Position numbers and translations under genes: made by a program
Shown here: piece after piece, positions 15,394 to 25,145 of the stretch
How the letters are laid out: every line of letters starts with the position of its first letter
Numbering within the stretch: the stretch's first letter is position 1
Assembly: GCA_016930645.1 (NCBI GenBank)
Contig: JAFGGH010000060.1
Coordinates: 1 to 45,172 of the forward strand
From: Sedimentisphaerales bacterium
GTDB lineage: Bacteria; Planctomycetota; Phycisphaerae; Sedimentisphaerales; Anaerobacaceae
Length of the DNA stretch: 45,172 bases
Direction of reading: 5' to 3'
The notes under the pieces: generated by a model
Databases searched by the model: none
Told to the model about the DNA's origin: nothing
Seen by the model: the letters and a program-made list of their open reading frames with translations, nothing else

Positions 15394-17823
15394 ATGAACA
15401 AAAGCAGATTGTTTCTTGGCTCATTGCTATTGATGCTGATTTTTTCGGCGCCTTGTTTTGCCGCCGATACAGCGGCGACGAGCAATGAAGTTTCTTCGGA
15501 GCAGATTTTCGCATATTTGTGGTACCTGGCGCCGCTTGCATCACTGGCTGCTCTGGTGGTTGCCTTTTTCTTCTATAAGAAGGTAATGGCAGAGCCGGAA
15601 GGCAATGAGACTATGATAGAAATTGCAGGTCACGTCCGAGAAGGAGCCAATGCCTATTTGATGAGTCAGTACAAAATAGTTGGCATTGTCTTTATACTCC
15701 TGTTCGGCGTATTTCTCGCCCTGGCTTATGCCGGTGTTCAAAATCCCTTTGTTCCTGTTGCCTTTTTAACAGCGGGGATACTAAGCGCACTGTGCGGCTG
15801 GCTCGGAATGAAAACAGCTACAAACGCGTCTGCCCGAACAGCACAGGGGGCAAGCAAGAGTCTTAACGCGGCTCTACAGGTAGCCTTTAGAAGCGGCGCT
15901 GTGATGGGGCTGATTGTTGTCGGCTTTGGTTTGCTGAACATCACTGTGTGGTACCTGATAATGGATTTGGTTGTTTATACGGCTGACCACATGGAAAAAG
16001 GCTGGACTGTTTGCGGGTTGGTTCTGGTTCCCGAAAATATGAATCCCGTTTATAAGTTATCTGAGATTACAACAACGATGGTGACATTCGGAATGGGTGC
16101 TTCGACACAGGCGTTGTTCGCCCGTGTAGGCGGCGGTATCTATACCAAGGCCGCTGACGTTGGCGCAGACCTCGTTGGTAAGGTCGAAGCAGGCATCCCG
16201 GAAGATGACCCGAGAAATCCAGCTACAATCGCCGACAACGTAGGCGATAATGTCGGCGATGTTGCCGGTATGGGAGCGGATTTGTTCGAGAGTTATATCG
16301 GTTCGATTCTGGCAACGGCGGCTCTTGGTGCGGCAATCTCGGTTAGTGTGCTCAGCGATAGGGGGATGAGTCCACTCGCTGCGGTTCTGGCCCCGACGAT
16401 GGTTGCGGGCATCGGCATTTTGCTTTCAATAGTCGGCATCTTTATGGTTCGCTGCAAGGAAGGAGCGACACAAAAGAATCTTTTGCACGCACTATTACTT
16501 GGAACAATGACGAGTTCTGTTTTGATAGTCGCAGCGGTAGTGATAATGGCGGCGACCGGCTGGATTACATGGGGTATTTGCTGGGCGGTAGTTTCAGGCT
16601 TGATTGCTGGTGTGTTAATAGGCCAGTTTACAGAATACTACACATCGGCAGAGTACGGTCCGACAAAGGCACTTGCCAAACAGGCAGAGATGGGCCCTGC
16701 GACACTAATCATAAATGGTTTGGCGACCGGTATGTACTCATCGGCACTGCCGGTTATCACAATCGTAGCCTGCATCCTTTGTGCGTTCGGTTTCGCGGGC
16801 GGATTTGAAAATATGGCGCTCGGTCTTTACGGCATCGGCTTTGCCGCTGTTGGTATGCTGGCGACTTTAGGGGTCACTTTGGCGACAGATGCTTACGGCC
16901 CGATTGCCGATAACGCAGGCGGCAACGCCGAGATGAGCGGCCTGGGCGAAGAGGTTAGAAAAAGAACAGACGCACTTGATTCACTCGGCAATACAACTGC
17001 GGCAACAGGTAAGGGTTTTGCGATAGGTTCTGCGGCATTGACGGCGCTGGCGCTTCTGGCTTCGCTGATAGAAAGTATTCGTATCTGGGTCGGCAGGTTA
17101 GTCGAGGAAAACGGCGGCTCATATACCGTAGGCAATATTACCTTTGTAAAAGACACCATTGTTGCAAAGGCAGCGGGCGTTGTCGATATTACAACAGCAT
17201 CGATGGCTAATTTTGTAGTAGCTTACGATTTGAGCATTATGAACCCGAAGATGATTTGCGGTTTGTTCATCGGCGCGATGATGGCGTTTATCTTCTGTGC
17301 GATGACGATGAAGGCTGTCGGTAAGACAGCAGGTGATATGGTCAACGAGGTCCGCAGACAGTTCAGAGAAATTCCCGGAATTATGGACGGGACAGGCAAG
17401 CCGGATTATGCCCGCTGTGTCGCGATTTCAACAAAAGGCGCTCAGCGAGAAATGATAATCCCGTCACTGCTTGCCATTTTTGTTCCGGTTGTTGGCGGTC
17501 TTATTCTCGGCGTGGCCGGTCTTTTGGGATTGCTGGCAGGCGGCCTGGCAACGGGATTTGTCCTGGCGGTATTTCTTAACAACGCAGGCGGTGCCTGGGA
17601 TAATGCCAAGAAGTATATCGAGACAGGCGTACACGGCGGCAAAGGTTCACCCGCTCACAAAGCGGCTGTTGTCGGCGATACCGTCGGTGACCCGTTCAAG
17701 GACACATCCGGGCCGAGTTTGAATATTCTTATCAAGCTGATGAGCATGGTCAGCGTGGTCTTCGCCGGCGTTATTGTCAAATTCGCACCGGTAGTAGGCG
17801 GCTGGCTGCACCTGGGCAACTAA
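15394..17823 (+). CDS. hppA: Membrane-bound ion-pumping pyrophosphatase, K+-dependent type
   Basis: This 809-residue, roughly 16-helix protein couples pyrophosphate hydrolysis to H+ or Na+ export. Signatures are [13 protein letters not shown] (from residue 255), [20 protein letters not shown], and a C-terminal [14 protein letters not shown]. In [12 protein letters not shown]536 and G539 occupy the positions that in K+-independent enzymes are Lys and Thr, so it should need K+. Whether the pumped ion is H+ or Na+ cannot be read. The first 23 residues form a signal-like helix ([12 protein letters not shown]) before the conserved core, an N-terminal extension. AGGAG lies 8 nt before the ATG. It saves energy from pyrophosphate, fitting an anaerobe. 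Confidence 0.95.
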   Translation: MNKSRLFLGSLLLMLIFSAPCFAADTAATSNEVSSEQIFAYLWYLAPLASLAALVVAFFFYKKVMAEPEGNETMIEIAGHVREGANAYLMSQYKIVGIVFILLFGVFLALAYAGVQNPFVPVAFLTAGILSALCGWLGMKTATNASARTAQGASKSLNAALQVAFRSGAVMGLIVVGFGLLNITVWYLIMDLVVYTADHMEKGWTVCGLVLVPENMNPVYKLSEITTTMVTFGMGASTQALFARVGGGIYTKAADVGADLVGKVEAGIPEDDPRNPATIADNVGDNVGDVAGMGADLFESYIGSILATAALGAAISVSVLSDRGMSPLAAVLAPTMVAGIGILLSIVGIFMVRCKEGATQKNLLHALLLGTMTSSVLIVAAVVIMAATGWITWGICWAVVSGLIAGVLIGQFTEYYTSAEYGPTKALAKQAEMGPATLIINGLATGMYSSALPVITIVACILCAFGFAGGFENMALGLYGIGFAAVGMLATLGVTLATDAYGPIADNAGGNAEMSGLGEEVRKRTDALDSLGNTTAATGKGFAIGSAALTALALLASLIESIRIWVGRLVEENGGSYTVGNITFVKDTIVAKAAGVVDITTASMANFVVAYDLSIMNPKMICGLFIGAMMAFIFCAMTMKAVGKTAGDMVNEVRRQFREIPGIMDGTGKPDYARCVAISTKGAQREMIIPSLLAIFVPVVGGLILGVAGLLGLLAGGLATGFVLAVFLNNAGGAWDNAKKYIETGVHGGKGSPAHKAAVVGDTVGDPFKDTSGPSLNILIKLMSMVSVVFAGVIVKFAPVVGGWLHLGN

Positions 17824-17862
17824 CCCGTAACAAAAACAAGCCCGGAGGCGCAAGCGACGGGA

Positions 17863-17884
17863 TTTATCCGCCGCGGCGGATAAA
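17863..17884. repeat. Perfect 22-bp palindrome
   Basis: Arms TTTATCCGCCG and CGGCGGATAAA are perfectly complementary without a loop. It lies 40 nt after hppA. A run of A, not T, follows on the plus strand, so it is not an obvious hppA terminator. Confidence 0.7.
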
Positions 17885-17894
17885 AAACCACAAT

Positions 17895-17908
17895 TGACGT
17901 TAACGTCA
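17895..17908. repeat. Perfect 14-bp palindrome
   Basis: TGACGTTAACGTCA is self-complementary, with partial A/T symmetry beyond. It could be a dimeric regulator site ahead of ruvA or a chance palindrome; nothing else distinguishes these. Confidence 0.4.
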
Positions 17909-17924
17909 TTTAGTAGTAATCTAT

Positions 17925-17957
17925 CAGGGTGGTCAAAACGGCCACCCTGTTTTTATT
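17925..17957 (+). terminator. Intrinsic terminator after hppA
   Basis: CAGGGTGG (17925-17932) pairs with CCACCCTG (17942-17949) around a short loop, followed by TTTTTATTAT. It separates hppA from ruvAB transcription. Confidence 0.85.
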
Positions 17958-17963
17958 ATACTA

Positions 17964-18034
17964 TCTCTGTGTTCTCTGTGCCCCGCCTCGGCGGGTAAAC
18001 CTCTGTGGCCAATGAAAAACACGGAACTCTGTGG
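17964..18034 (+). repeat. Four-unit CTCTGTG leader before ruvA
   Basis: The order is TCTCTGTG, TTCTCTGTG, a small hairpin CCCGCC-TC-GGCGGG, CCTCTGTGGC, and AACTCTGTGGCT, the last ending 3 nt before the ruvA ATG. The same four units in the same order precede recO (25062-25117). It replaces any normal Shine-Dalgarno sequence. Confidence 0.7.
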
Positions 18035-18037
18035 CTT

Positions 18038-18667
18038 ATGATAGCTCAAATTGCCGGAAAACTCGTTAAGCTCGAATCCGATACCGCATTGGTGCAGGTG
18101 GGCGATTTGACTTATGAAGTAATGCTGCCGGGCTACTGCGTAAATATGCTCTCAGGCAAAATAGGCACCGATATTGTTCTTTGCACGATGGAATACTTCG
18201 AAGGCTCGCCGGGCGGCGGCAATATGATACCGAGAATGGTGGGCTTTCTAAGCGGTGATGAGAGGGATTTTTTCAGGAAATTTATCGGCGTAAAAGGCAT
18301 CGGTGTAAAGAAGGGACTCAAGGCCCTTAGTATGCCGATTGCGACAATAGCGTCGGCGATAGAGGATGGTGATGAAAAAATGCTGATATCATTGCCCGCG
18401 GTCGGCAAGCGAATGGCCCAGCAAATCATCGCTGAGTTAAAAGGTAAATTAGAAGCGTTTGCCTTTGCGCCGGGTTCCACTGCCAGGGAGCAAACCGTAT
18501 ATAAACCTTTCCAGGCCGATGCCCTGGAGATATTGATAGCCTGGGGCGAAAAACGAAACGAGGCTTTGGAATTGATTGAGCTTGCCTGCGATAGACACCC
18601 CGAAATTAAAACAGCAGAAGAATTAGTCCCGATTGTTTACAGACTCAAACAGGGAGTTGAAGTTTAG
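18038..18667 (+). CDS. ruvA: Holliday junction branch migration protein RuvA
   Basis: The protein has 209 residues from ATG 18038 (MIAQIAGKL is the standard RuvA start; an in-frame ATG is found further upstream but lies in repeat DNA). The N-terminal OB fold is followed by two helix-hairpin-helix motifs (FIGVKGIGVKKGLKAL; LISLPAVGKRMAQQIIAEL) and a C-terminal RuvB-binding domain. RuvA tetramers bind four-way DNA junctions and load RuvB. The stop TAG shares its last base with the ruvB GTG start, showing tight coupling. No ruvC is present in the window. The unusual CTCTGTG leader precedes the start. Confidence 0.95.
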   Translation: MIAQIAGKLVKLESDTALVQVGDLTYEVMLPGYCVNMLSGKIGTDIVLCTMEYFEGSPGGGNMIPRMVGFLSGDERDFFRKFIGVKGIGVKKGLKALSMPIATIASAIEDGDEKMLISLPAVGKRMAQQIIAELKGKLEAFAFAPGSTAREQTVYKPFQADALEILIAWGEKRNEALELIELACDRHPEIKTAEELVPIVYRLKQGVEV

Positions 18668-19710
18668 TGGCGATAGACCGGGTAATTAGCGGAAACAGGC
18701 GTAACGAGCAGGAAGAAAATTTTAATCTTTCCCTGCGGCCTAAGAACCTTAGCGGATGTGTCGGCCAGAAAAACGTTAAGGAAAAGCTCCTGATAGCAAT
18801 CGAAGCGGCTAAGGGACGCTCCGAGCCGTTAGAACATATTCTGTTTTATGGGCCGCCGGGGCTGGGCAAAACAACACTGGCACATGTTGTCGCAAATGAA
18901 ATGGGGGCTAATATCCGATGTTCATCCGGGCCTGCACTGGTTAAGCAAGGCGATGTGATGGGCCTATTGACAAACATGGCCCAGGGTGACGTCCTTTTTA
19001 TAGATGAGATACACCGGCTCAGCACGCCGGTTGAGGAATTCATATATCCGGCGATGGAGGACTTCAAGGTTGATTTTACCGTCGATAGCGGCATGCATGC
19101 CAAGACGATTAATTTCCCGCTCAAGCGTTTTACTCTAATCGGCGCAACGACACGTGCGGGATTATTGTCCGCGCCGCTTCGAAGCAGGTTCGGAATGCTG
19201 TATCATCTTGAATATTACAGCACCAAAGAGCTGACCGAAATCCTTCACCGTTCCTCGCAGCTTTTATCGCTCGGCTATGACGATGGGACATTGGAATTGA
19301 TAGCTGCAAGAAGCAGAGGAACACCGCGTATCGCAAACCGCCTGCTCAAGCGAGTCAGGGATTACGCCCAGGTCAAAGGCTCCGGCAAGCTAAGTAAAAA
19401 TATTCTCGATAATGCCCTTAAGATGGAGCGGATAGATGAGCTTGGCCTGGATGAATTAGACAGGTCGGTCCTGCGTGCTCTTGCAGAGGTCTATGAAGGC
19501 GGCCCAGCCGGTATCGAAGCAATCGCGGCGACGTTAGGCGAAGAAAGGGACACGCTGGAAGACGTGGTCGAGCCGTACTTATTGCAGATTGGCTTTGTCC
19601 GCAGGACAAAACGCGGGCGGGAAATCACCAAAGCAGCATGCGAGCATCTGGGAATCGAAATTCACAAAAACAAAACCAAACATAGTGAGCCTGATTTATT
19701 CGAGCAATAG
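18667..19710 (+). CDS. ruvB: Holliday junction branch migration ATPase RuvB
   Basis: The 347-residue AAA+ protein carries Walker A GPPGLGKTTLA, Walker B LFIDEIHRL, sensor 1 (TLIGATTRAG), an arginine-finger-containing APLRSRFGM, and the winged-helix C-terminus (GPAGIEAIAATLGEERDTLEDVVEPYLLQIGF). It forms hexamers that drive branch migration of Holliday junctions with RuvA. It starts with GTG overlapping the ruvA stop by one base. Length is normal for the family. Confidence 0.97.
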   Translation: MAIDRVISGNRRNEQEENFNLSLRPKNLSGCVGQKNVKEKLLIAIEAAKGRSEPLEHILFYGPPGLGKTTLAHVVANEMGANIRCSSGPALVKQGDVMGLLTNMAQGDVLFIDEIHRLSTPVEEFIYPAMEDFKVDFTVDSGMHAKTINFPLKRFTLIGATTRAGLLSAPLRSRFGMLYHLEYYSTKELTEILHRSSQLLSLGYDDGTLELIAARSRGTPRIANRLLKRVRDYAQVKGSGKLSKNILDNALKMERIDELGLDELDRSVLRALAEVYEGGPAGIEAIAATLGEERDTLEDVVEPYLLQIGFVRRTKRGREITKAACEHLGIEIHKNKTKHSEPDLFEQ

Positions 19711-19782
19711 TACAATCCTGATTTACTTTTAGTTATGAGGCTTCTGAACCTGTCTCTTCAAAAGCTGTAAGTTAATATAGGT

Positions 19783-21621
19783 ATGAAACTTAAAAGACAG
19801 TTAGGTCTGATACACGTATTCTGCATCGCCTCTGGCGCAATGATAAGTTCCGGTATTTTCATTTTGCCCGGACTTGCGCACGCCAAAGCCGGCCCGGCTG
19901 TAGTCTTCTCGTATTTTTTCGCTGGCGTTCTTGCAACGATGGGACTTTTGAGTATTGCCGAGCTTACGACCGCAATGCCCAAAGCAGGCGGTGATTACTT
20001 TTACATCTCACGGGGATTGGGTCCCGCGGCCGGAACAATAGCGGGTCTATTAAGCTGGTTCAGTTTGTCTCTGAAAAGTGCATTTGCATTGATAGGAATG
20101 GCAATGCTGATCGCACCTTTCATACCAGTAAGCCGGCATATCATAGCGGCACTATTGTGTATAGTATTTATGCTGATCAATCTTCGAGGGACAAAAGAGG
20201 CTGCCGGATTTCAGGTGCTGTTAGTTACAGCTTTGCTTGGCTTAATGATATCGTTCATTGTAAAAGGTGCTTCGCAAATTCAGATAAAATATTTCGAACC
20301 GTTTACCCCTTACGGATTGAGGTCGGTTTTTTCGACAGCAGGTTTCGTATTCGTTTCATACGGCGGCCTGATTCAGGTCGCCAGCATCGCCGGCGAAATA
20401 AGAAATCCCGGAAGAAACATACCGCGGGGAATGATTATAGCCGTTGTTATGATGGTGATCCTGTACACCTTAATGATATTCGTTACCAGCGGCGTACTCG
20501 GCTCCGAAGAGCTTGACAATTCGCTTACTCCGATCTCGGATGCGGCGAAAGTTTTTTGGGGCAGAACCGGTTTTATTTTGGTTAGCATCGCCGCGGCACT
20601 TGCTTTTATTACCACCGCTAATGCCGGAATAATGACCGCAAGCAGATACCTTTTAGCCATAAGTAAAGACGAATTATTGCCGGATACATTTTCCAAAATA
20701 AGTAAAAAATATAAAACTCCTTACATCGCTATATTTATTACTGCGATCGTAATATTGGCCGCTGTATTTTTCAATATCTATATCCTCGCAGAAGTCGCTT
20801 CGATCGTATTTGTGCTGGGGTACATTTTAGCAAACATATCGATAATAATCCTCAGGGAAAGTGGATTGCAGAACTATCGCCCCGTTTTTCGGGCGCCGTT
20901 TTACCCATGGCTTCAGTTAGTAACAATAATCGGGTTTTTATTTGTGCTTTTGGAAATGGGAGAAGAGGCCTTTGTTATTACCGCGATAATAATTTTCATA
21001 GGTTTTTTATTCTACTGGTTTTACGGCAGAAAGAACGTAGAAAAAGAATCAGCGCTGCTGCATCTGGTCGAGAAAATAACAGCCAAAGAATTGGTTACAG
21101 GAACACTTGAAATCGAACTGAAAGAAATAATCAGAGAAAGAGACGACATTGCAAAAGACAGGTTTGATTGGCTTATTGAACGATGCGCCGTATTAGACAT
21201 CGAGGAACGTAAAGAGCTGGATGAATTCCTTAAGCTGGCTTCCGAAGAAATGTCACCACACCTTGGCATAGAGCAGTCGAAGCTGTTTGATCTTCTGCGC
21301 AAAAGAGAAAAAGAAAGCAGCACTGTACTGAGTCCGGAGCTGGCAATTCCCCATATAGTTATTGACGGACAGGAAAAGTTTGACGTCCTTTTAGTACGTG
21401 CCAAAAAGGGGATACATTTTTCCGATAAATATCCGAATGTTCATACCGTTTTCATCTTAACCGGCACAAAAGACGAAAGGAACTTTCATCTTTGCACCCT
21501 TTCGGCAATCGCACAGGTTGTTCAGGAGCCGGCTTTCGAGAAGAAATGGATGTCCGCCAAGAACACACAGGCTCTTCGCGACATTATTCTTTTATCAGGC
21601 CGAAAACGCTTTGGTGGTTAG
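19783..21621 (+). CDS. APC-family amino acid permease fused to EIIA-like domain
   Basis: This 612-residue protein has about 12 membrane helices (residues 1-415) with the APC signature GAMISSGIFILPG in helix 1 and FVSYGGLIQVASIAGEIRNPGRNIP near the middle. A charged linker (415-510) follows. The C-terminal 100 residues look like a PTS EIIA type 2 (PtsN-like) domain: AIPHIVI with H524 at the phospho-histidine position, VHTVFILTGTKDERNFHLCTLSAIAQVV. The EIIA domain probably regulates transport, by phosphorylation or ligand, rather than sugar phosphorylation. Transported substrate unknown. The start has only a weak ribosome-binding site. Confidence 0.85.
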   Translation: MKLKRQLGLIHVFCIASGAMISSGIFILPGLAHAKAGPAVVFSYFFAGVLATMGLLSIAELTTAMPKAGGDYFYISRGLGPAAGTIAGLLSWFSLSLKSAFALIGMAMLIAPFIPVSRHIIAALLCIVFMLINLRGTKEAAGFQVLLVTALLGLMISFIVKGASQIQIKYFEPFTPYGLRSVFSTAGFVFVSYGGLIQVASIAGEIRNPGRNIPRGMIIAVVMMVILYTLMIFVTSGVLGSEELDNSLTPISDAAKVFWGRTGFILVSIAAALAFITTANAGIMTASRYLLAISKDELLPDTFSKISKKYKTPYIAIFITAIVILAAVFFNIYILAEVASIVFVLGYILANISIIILRESGLQNYRPVFRAPFYPWLQLVTIIGFLFVLLEMGEEAFVITAIIIFIGFLFYWFYGRKNVEKESALLHLVEKITAKELVTGTLEIELKEIIRERDDIAKDRFDWLIERCAVLDIEERKELDEFLKLASEEMSPHLGIEQSKLFDLLRKREKESSTVLSPELAIPHIVIDGQEKFDVLLVRAKKGIHFSDKYPNVHTVFILTGTKDERNFHLCTLSAIAQVVQEPAFEKKWMSAKNTQALRDIILLSGRKRFGG

Positions 21622-21663
21622 TGTCTGCAAAGCAGATTACGAATCCTTTAGAACGCAACAAGT

Positions 21664-22524
21664 TCAGAAACTGTTGATAAGCTCCTGTAATTTTATTTTA
21701 TCAGGCTGTCTTTTATAGAGCGGCTGGTCGTAAGATTCGTATGCGGTAATACATTCTTCGAATGGCTTTTTACTTTTATTTATATAGAAAACACCAAGCG
21801 GCAGTTTTACGGATTCACAGGCCAGCTTAAAGGCGGCGTTGCGGTTGGCAGGGTCGTGTTTTTCGTCGATGTAATAAGTGTTTTCCTTGAACCATTTATT
21901 GGTATTGATTTTATTAAACGAAACACAAGGCTGAAATATATCCAGCAAAGCGTAGCCTTTGTGAACGATTGCCTTTTTCATCAGCTCTTTTGTCTGTTCC
22001 TTATCGCCTATGAAAGCTCGCGCGACAAACGAGGCATCCAGAGCTATCGCCACAGCCAATGGATTAAAAGGTTCAAGAATAACACCCGCTACCTGCACGG
22101 GAGTTACAAATCCCTTTTGACTGGTCGGTGATGCCTGGCCTTTCGTCAGGCCGTAAACCATATTGTTATGAACGAAGTTGGCGATATTCGGATTTCTGCG
22201 AATGGTATGGATGAAATGGTTTCCACCTTCGCCGTACATATCGCCGTCGCCGGATTCGGCTATGACGGTTAGCGCCGGGTTAGCGGTTTTTATAGCGGTT
22301 GCCGCAGGCAAGGCCCTGCCGTGCAGGCCGTTGAAAAAGTTGCATTTCAGATAATGCGGGATTTTTGCGGCCTGGCCGATGCCCGAAACTATAACAAGAT
22401 TCTGCGGGGCGATATCAAGTTCGGCCAAAGCTTCTTTCAGCACCTTCAAGATTCCAAAATCGCCGCAGCCGGGACACCACGCTATATCGATGTCGCCCAT
22501 ATTGTATTGTTCAGAGTCCATCAT
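21664..22524 (-). CDS. korB: 2-oxoacid:ferredoxin oxidoreductase, beta subunit
   Basis: The 286-residue beta subunit binds thiamine diphosphate ([20 protein letters not shown]) and a [4Fe-4S] cluster. Likely ligands are C17 and C20 (WCPGCGD), C61 and C200 (FQPC). It pairs with the alpha subunit upstream; start and stop overlap by one base (TAATG). Together they oxidise 2-oxoglutarate or a related 2-oxoacid to the acyl-CoA, reducing ferredoxin. Choice of 2-oxoglutarate over pyruvate is inferred from the two-subunit architecture. Last gene of the long minus-strand operon. Confidence 0.9.
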   Translation of the reverse strand: MMDSEQYNMGDIDIAWCPGCGDFGILKVLKEALAELDIAPQNLVIVSGIGQAAKIPHYLKCNFFNGLHGRALPAATAIKTANPALTVIAESGDGDMYGEGGNHFIHTIRRNPNIANFVHNNMVYGLTKGQASPTSQKGFVTPVQVAGVILEPFNPLAVAIALDASFVARAFIGDKEQTKELMKKAIVHKGYALLDIFQPCVSFNKINTNKWFKENTYYIDEKHDPANRNAAFKLACESVKLPLGVFYINKSKKPFEECITAYESYDQPLYKRQPDKIKLQELINSF

Positions 22525-24239
22525 TATTCTTTTTCTTTCAGCCAGTTGCCAAGAGCGTCTGTTACTTCTTCAACGGAAAAACTCAGGCCTGAGTATTTGA
22601 GAATTTTATTTTCTATCTCGAAACCAGTAGAAAGTTTTATCAATTTTGCAAGCTGGCCTGTCGCGTTGCTCTCGATTATGGTAACTTTCTCAGCTTTTTG
22701 CAGAAGCTGTTTTATGTCTTCGTGCAGCGGATAAACCTGAGCAAGATGCAGCATAGCGGTATCATCACGGCTCAGGAAAGTAAGGGCTTCTTTCACTATC
22801 GGATATGTCGAGCCCCAGCAAACAACAAGATTCTTATACTTATCACCAGGCCAAAGCTCGCCGGCAACGACTTCATTTTTTATCGCTTTTAATTTGGCAA
22901 GACGCTTATCAACCATTTTGACTCTAAGGTCGAGGTCTTCTGTGATATGCCCTTCGGTATTGTGCTCATCGGAATCGACCGCGACGAGACCTTTGCCGAA
23001 TCCCGGTATCGCCCGCGGGCTGATGCCGTCTTTGGTTGGCTCATAACGTTCATAATCGGCTTTGCTTTCGGTAATAAACCTTTCAATTTTAATGTCTTCG
23101 ATGTTTAATCTCGGGATATTATAATTGGAGTCGATTAAATACTGGTCGGTCAGGATTATCACAGGTATCTGATACTTATCCGCCAGATTGAAGGCCGCGG
23201 CGGTAAGCTCGAAGGCCTGCCGCAAAGTGCCCGGTGCAAAGATAATTCTCGGAAACTCGCCGTGCCCGGCGTAGAGAGCCAGCTCCAAATCGGCCTGCTC
23301 GGTTCGAGTCGGCAGGCCTGTTGCCGGCCCCGGTCTTTGGGCAAGGTGTACTACTATTGGTGTTTCGAGCATACCAGCCAGGCTGACACCTTCGGTCATA
23401 AGGGCAAAGCCGCCGCCTGATGTCGTTACCATAGCGCGGGCACCGGCATACCATGCGCCGATAGCCATATTGATTGCGGCGATTTCATCTTCGGCCTGTT
23501 CAGCAACAATGCCGAACTCCTTTGAGTTTTTGGAAAGAAAAACCAGCACGCCGGTTGACGGAGACATTGGGTAGGCACTGATGAAATTACAGCCGCACGC
23601 TATCGCGCCGATGGAAACAGCCTGGGCGCCGTTTATGACTATATCACCCGAAAGGTCTGAGGATTTTAATGCGGGGATTTCGATTTTATTCGATTCGACT
23701 AAAGACTTTCCGAATTCATAACCAGATTTCAGTGCGATAGTGTTCTTGTTTACAACATCTTCGTCTTTTTTTGAAAAGAAACTGCTTAGCTGCTTTTCAA
23801 TAAGCTGCTGGTCTATATCGAACAGGCCGGTGATAATTCCAACAGCGACGGAATTTGCGTAAATTTTCCCGCCGGCCTGATTTGCTAATTCCGAAAGAGG
23901 AATTTTTACTAATTTGTCGGCTTTGTCAGGGACAGATTTTTCGTCGATGAGGATGACTGTTTTATCGCCGATTCTTTTTGAAAGATGTTCGATAGCGCCT
24001 TTATCGAGAGCGACAAGAAGGTCGGTTCGATTGACAAACGCCCGGACAGGTTCGCTGCTTACGCGAATCTGCGTCGAGTTGAGTCCGCCGCGGACGCGGG
24101 ACATATATTCCTTTGTAGCGAATATATTTAGGCCGGAAGCCTTAAAGATTTTCATAAGCAGGGTCTCTACCGTCTGGATACCCTGTCCAGCCTGTCCGCA
24201 CAGGACAATTGAAAAATCGTTTTGGTCTGTTGCGTTCAT
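22524..24239 (-). CDS. korA: 2-oxoacid:ferredoxin oxidoreductase, gamma-alpha fusion subunit
   Basis: The 571-residue protein has an N-terminal gamma domain (about 1-190, starting [20 protein letters not shown]). It is fused to the alpha (pyrimidine-binding) domain, with [26 protein letters not shown] and the conserved [25 protein letters not shown]. This is the usual KorA fusion of bacteria and archaea. No ferredoxin domain is attached. A run of degenerate ACTAAAG units precedes the ATG, with no Shine-Dalgarno sequence. Confidence 0.9.
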   Translation of the reverse strand: MNATDQNDFSIVLCGQAGQGIQTVETLLMKIFKASGLNIFATKEYMSRVRGGLNSTQIRVSSEPVRAFVNRTDLLVALDKGAIEHLSKRIGDKTVILIDEKSVPDKADKLVKIPLSELANQAGGKIYANSVAVGIITGLFDIDQQLIEKQLSSFFSKKDEDVVNKNTIALKSGYEFGKSLVESNKIEIPALKSSDLSGDIVINGAQAVSIGAIACGCNFISAYPMSPSTGVLVFLSKNSKEFGIVAEQAEDEIAAINMAIGAWYAGARAMVTTSGGGFALMTEGVSLAGMLETPIVVHLAQRPGPATGLPTRTEQADLELALYAGHGEFPRIIFAPGTLRQAFELTAAAFNLADKYQIPVIILTDQYLIDSNYNIPRLNIEDIKIERFITESKADYERYEPTKDGISPRAIPGFGKGLVAVDSDEHNTEGHITEDLDLRVKMVDKRLAKLKAIKNEVVAGELWPGDKYKNLVVCWGSTYPIVKEALTFLSRDDTAMLHLAQVYPLHEDIKQLLQKAEKVTIIESNATGQLAKLIKLSTGFEIENKILKYSGLSFSVEEVTDALGNWLKEKE

Positions 24240-24242
24240 TTT

Positions 24243-24284
24243 CTTAGTCTTACAAACTTTACTGATTTTAGTCTCTTTAGTTCT
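24243..24284 (-). repeat. Degenerate ACTAAAG-unit repeat before korA
   Basis: Read on the minus strand the units are AACTAAAG, AGACTAAAA, TCAGTAAAG and AGACTAAG, ending 2-3 nt from the korA ATG. It also overlaps the recO stop codon. Another short-unit element at a start codon. Confidence 0.4.
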
Positions 24285-25053
24285 GTATTTTATTGCTTAA
24301 AACGTACTTTGCCATTTTGGGCTGCTTGCCCAGATTGTACGTAAAATAGCTGACGAGCAATCTTTCTGCCTCTTTGAGCGCATTCTTATTAGCTTGTCCC
24401 AGCGTTTTAACATTAGTAAGACAGTCTAAGGCTGTTTTTGTTACCGGAATTTTATCGGGAAAACTCGCTTCGCAGTCGCGGCAAACAAGGCCGTTGGCTT
24501 CATTGCTGAAGTAAAAATCGTCGCTCGTCGCTTCCGTCTTCGCTAAAGCTACGCCGGACAAGCGTATCTCGTATCTCGTTTTGCAGTTGATGCAATGGTC
24601 GAGGATTGGCGATAAGCCTATTTCCTTTAATAAAATCTGCTGAAATTTTACCAAGGGAGGTAAGGCATTTTCGGATTGCTCAATATTTTTTAGAAACTTT
24701 ATGAACGCGTCAAACAGGTCCGGGTGCGGGTCGTGCTCTTCGGTCATCAAATTTAACAGCTCCGCAGCCAGTGACGCGCAATGAAGTGAATACAGATTTC
24801 TCGTTAAAAACGAGAAAGGTATCTGCTGCTGAAATTCGGTTAAAGTGGCAAGCCTTTCTTTGCTCGGCTCGGAATAAACTATCCGGCCGGCGGCGAATAA
24901 TTCTATAGGGCCGTCGAATGAACTTTTAGGTCTTTTACTGCCTTTGGCGATAGCGGAAATTACACCGGAATCCCTTGTGAAAAGACTCACTATTTGCGAA
25001 GTTTCAGAGTAATCAACGGTTCGTATGCAAACAGAGGTATCTTTTTTAATCAT
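24277..25053 (-). CDS. recO: DNA repair protein RecO
   Basis: The 258-residue protein has the N-terminal OB fold (TVDYSETSQIVSLFTRDSGVISAIAKGSKR) and a zinc site formed by C154, C157 (CINC) and C191, C194 (CRDC). It helps RecR load RecA onto SSB-coated DNA in the RecFOR pathway. The gene lies in the conserved ybeY-corC-recO neighbourhood. The start is directly preceded by the four-unit CTCTGTG leader also found at ruvA. Confidence 0.9.
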   Translation of the reverse strand: MIKKDTSVCIRTVDYSETSQIVSLFTRDSGVISAIAKGSKRPKSSFDGPIELFAAGRIVYSEPSKERLATLTEFQQQIPFSFLTRNLYSLHCASLAAELLNLMTEEHDPHPDLFDAFIKFLKNIEQSENALPPLVKFQQILLKEIGLSPILDHCINCKTRYEIRLSGVALAKTEATSDDFYFSNEANGLVCRDCEASFPDKIPVTKTALDCLTNVKTLGQANKNALKEAERLLVSYFTYNLGKQPKMAKYVLSNKIQN

Positions 25054-25061
25054 TTTAAATT

Positions 25062-25117
25062 AGCCACAGAGTTTTTGTTTTATTATAGCCACAGAGGCCA
25101 CAGAGCACACAGAGATT
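25062..25117 (-). repeat. Four-unit CTCTGTG leader before recO
   Basis: On the minus strand the order is TCTCTGTG, TGCTCTGTGG, CCTCTGTGGC, a spacer, then AACTCTGTGGCT, ending about 8 nt before the recO ATG. It has the same composition, order and placement as the copy before ruvA, apart from the missing CCCGCC hairpin. Confidence 0.7.
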
Positions 25118-25145
25118 ATATATGAAATAATTTTTACTGAAGTTT

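Noticed and set aside
17895-17908. Palindrome as a LexA/SOS box upstream of ruvA
   Set aside because: TGACGTTAACGTCA does not resemble a LexA box I know, and it is separated from ruvA by a terminator.
21021-21404. 127-codon antisense frame inside the permease
   Set aside because: Serine-rich shadow of a charged coding region; no motif.
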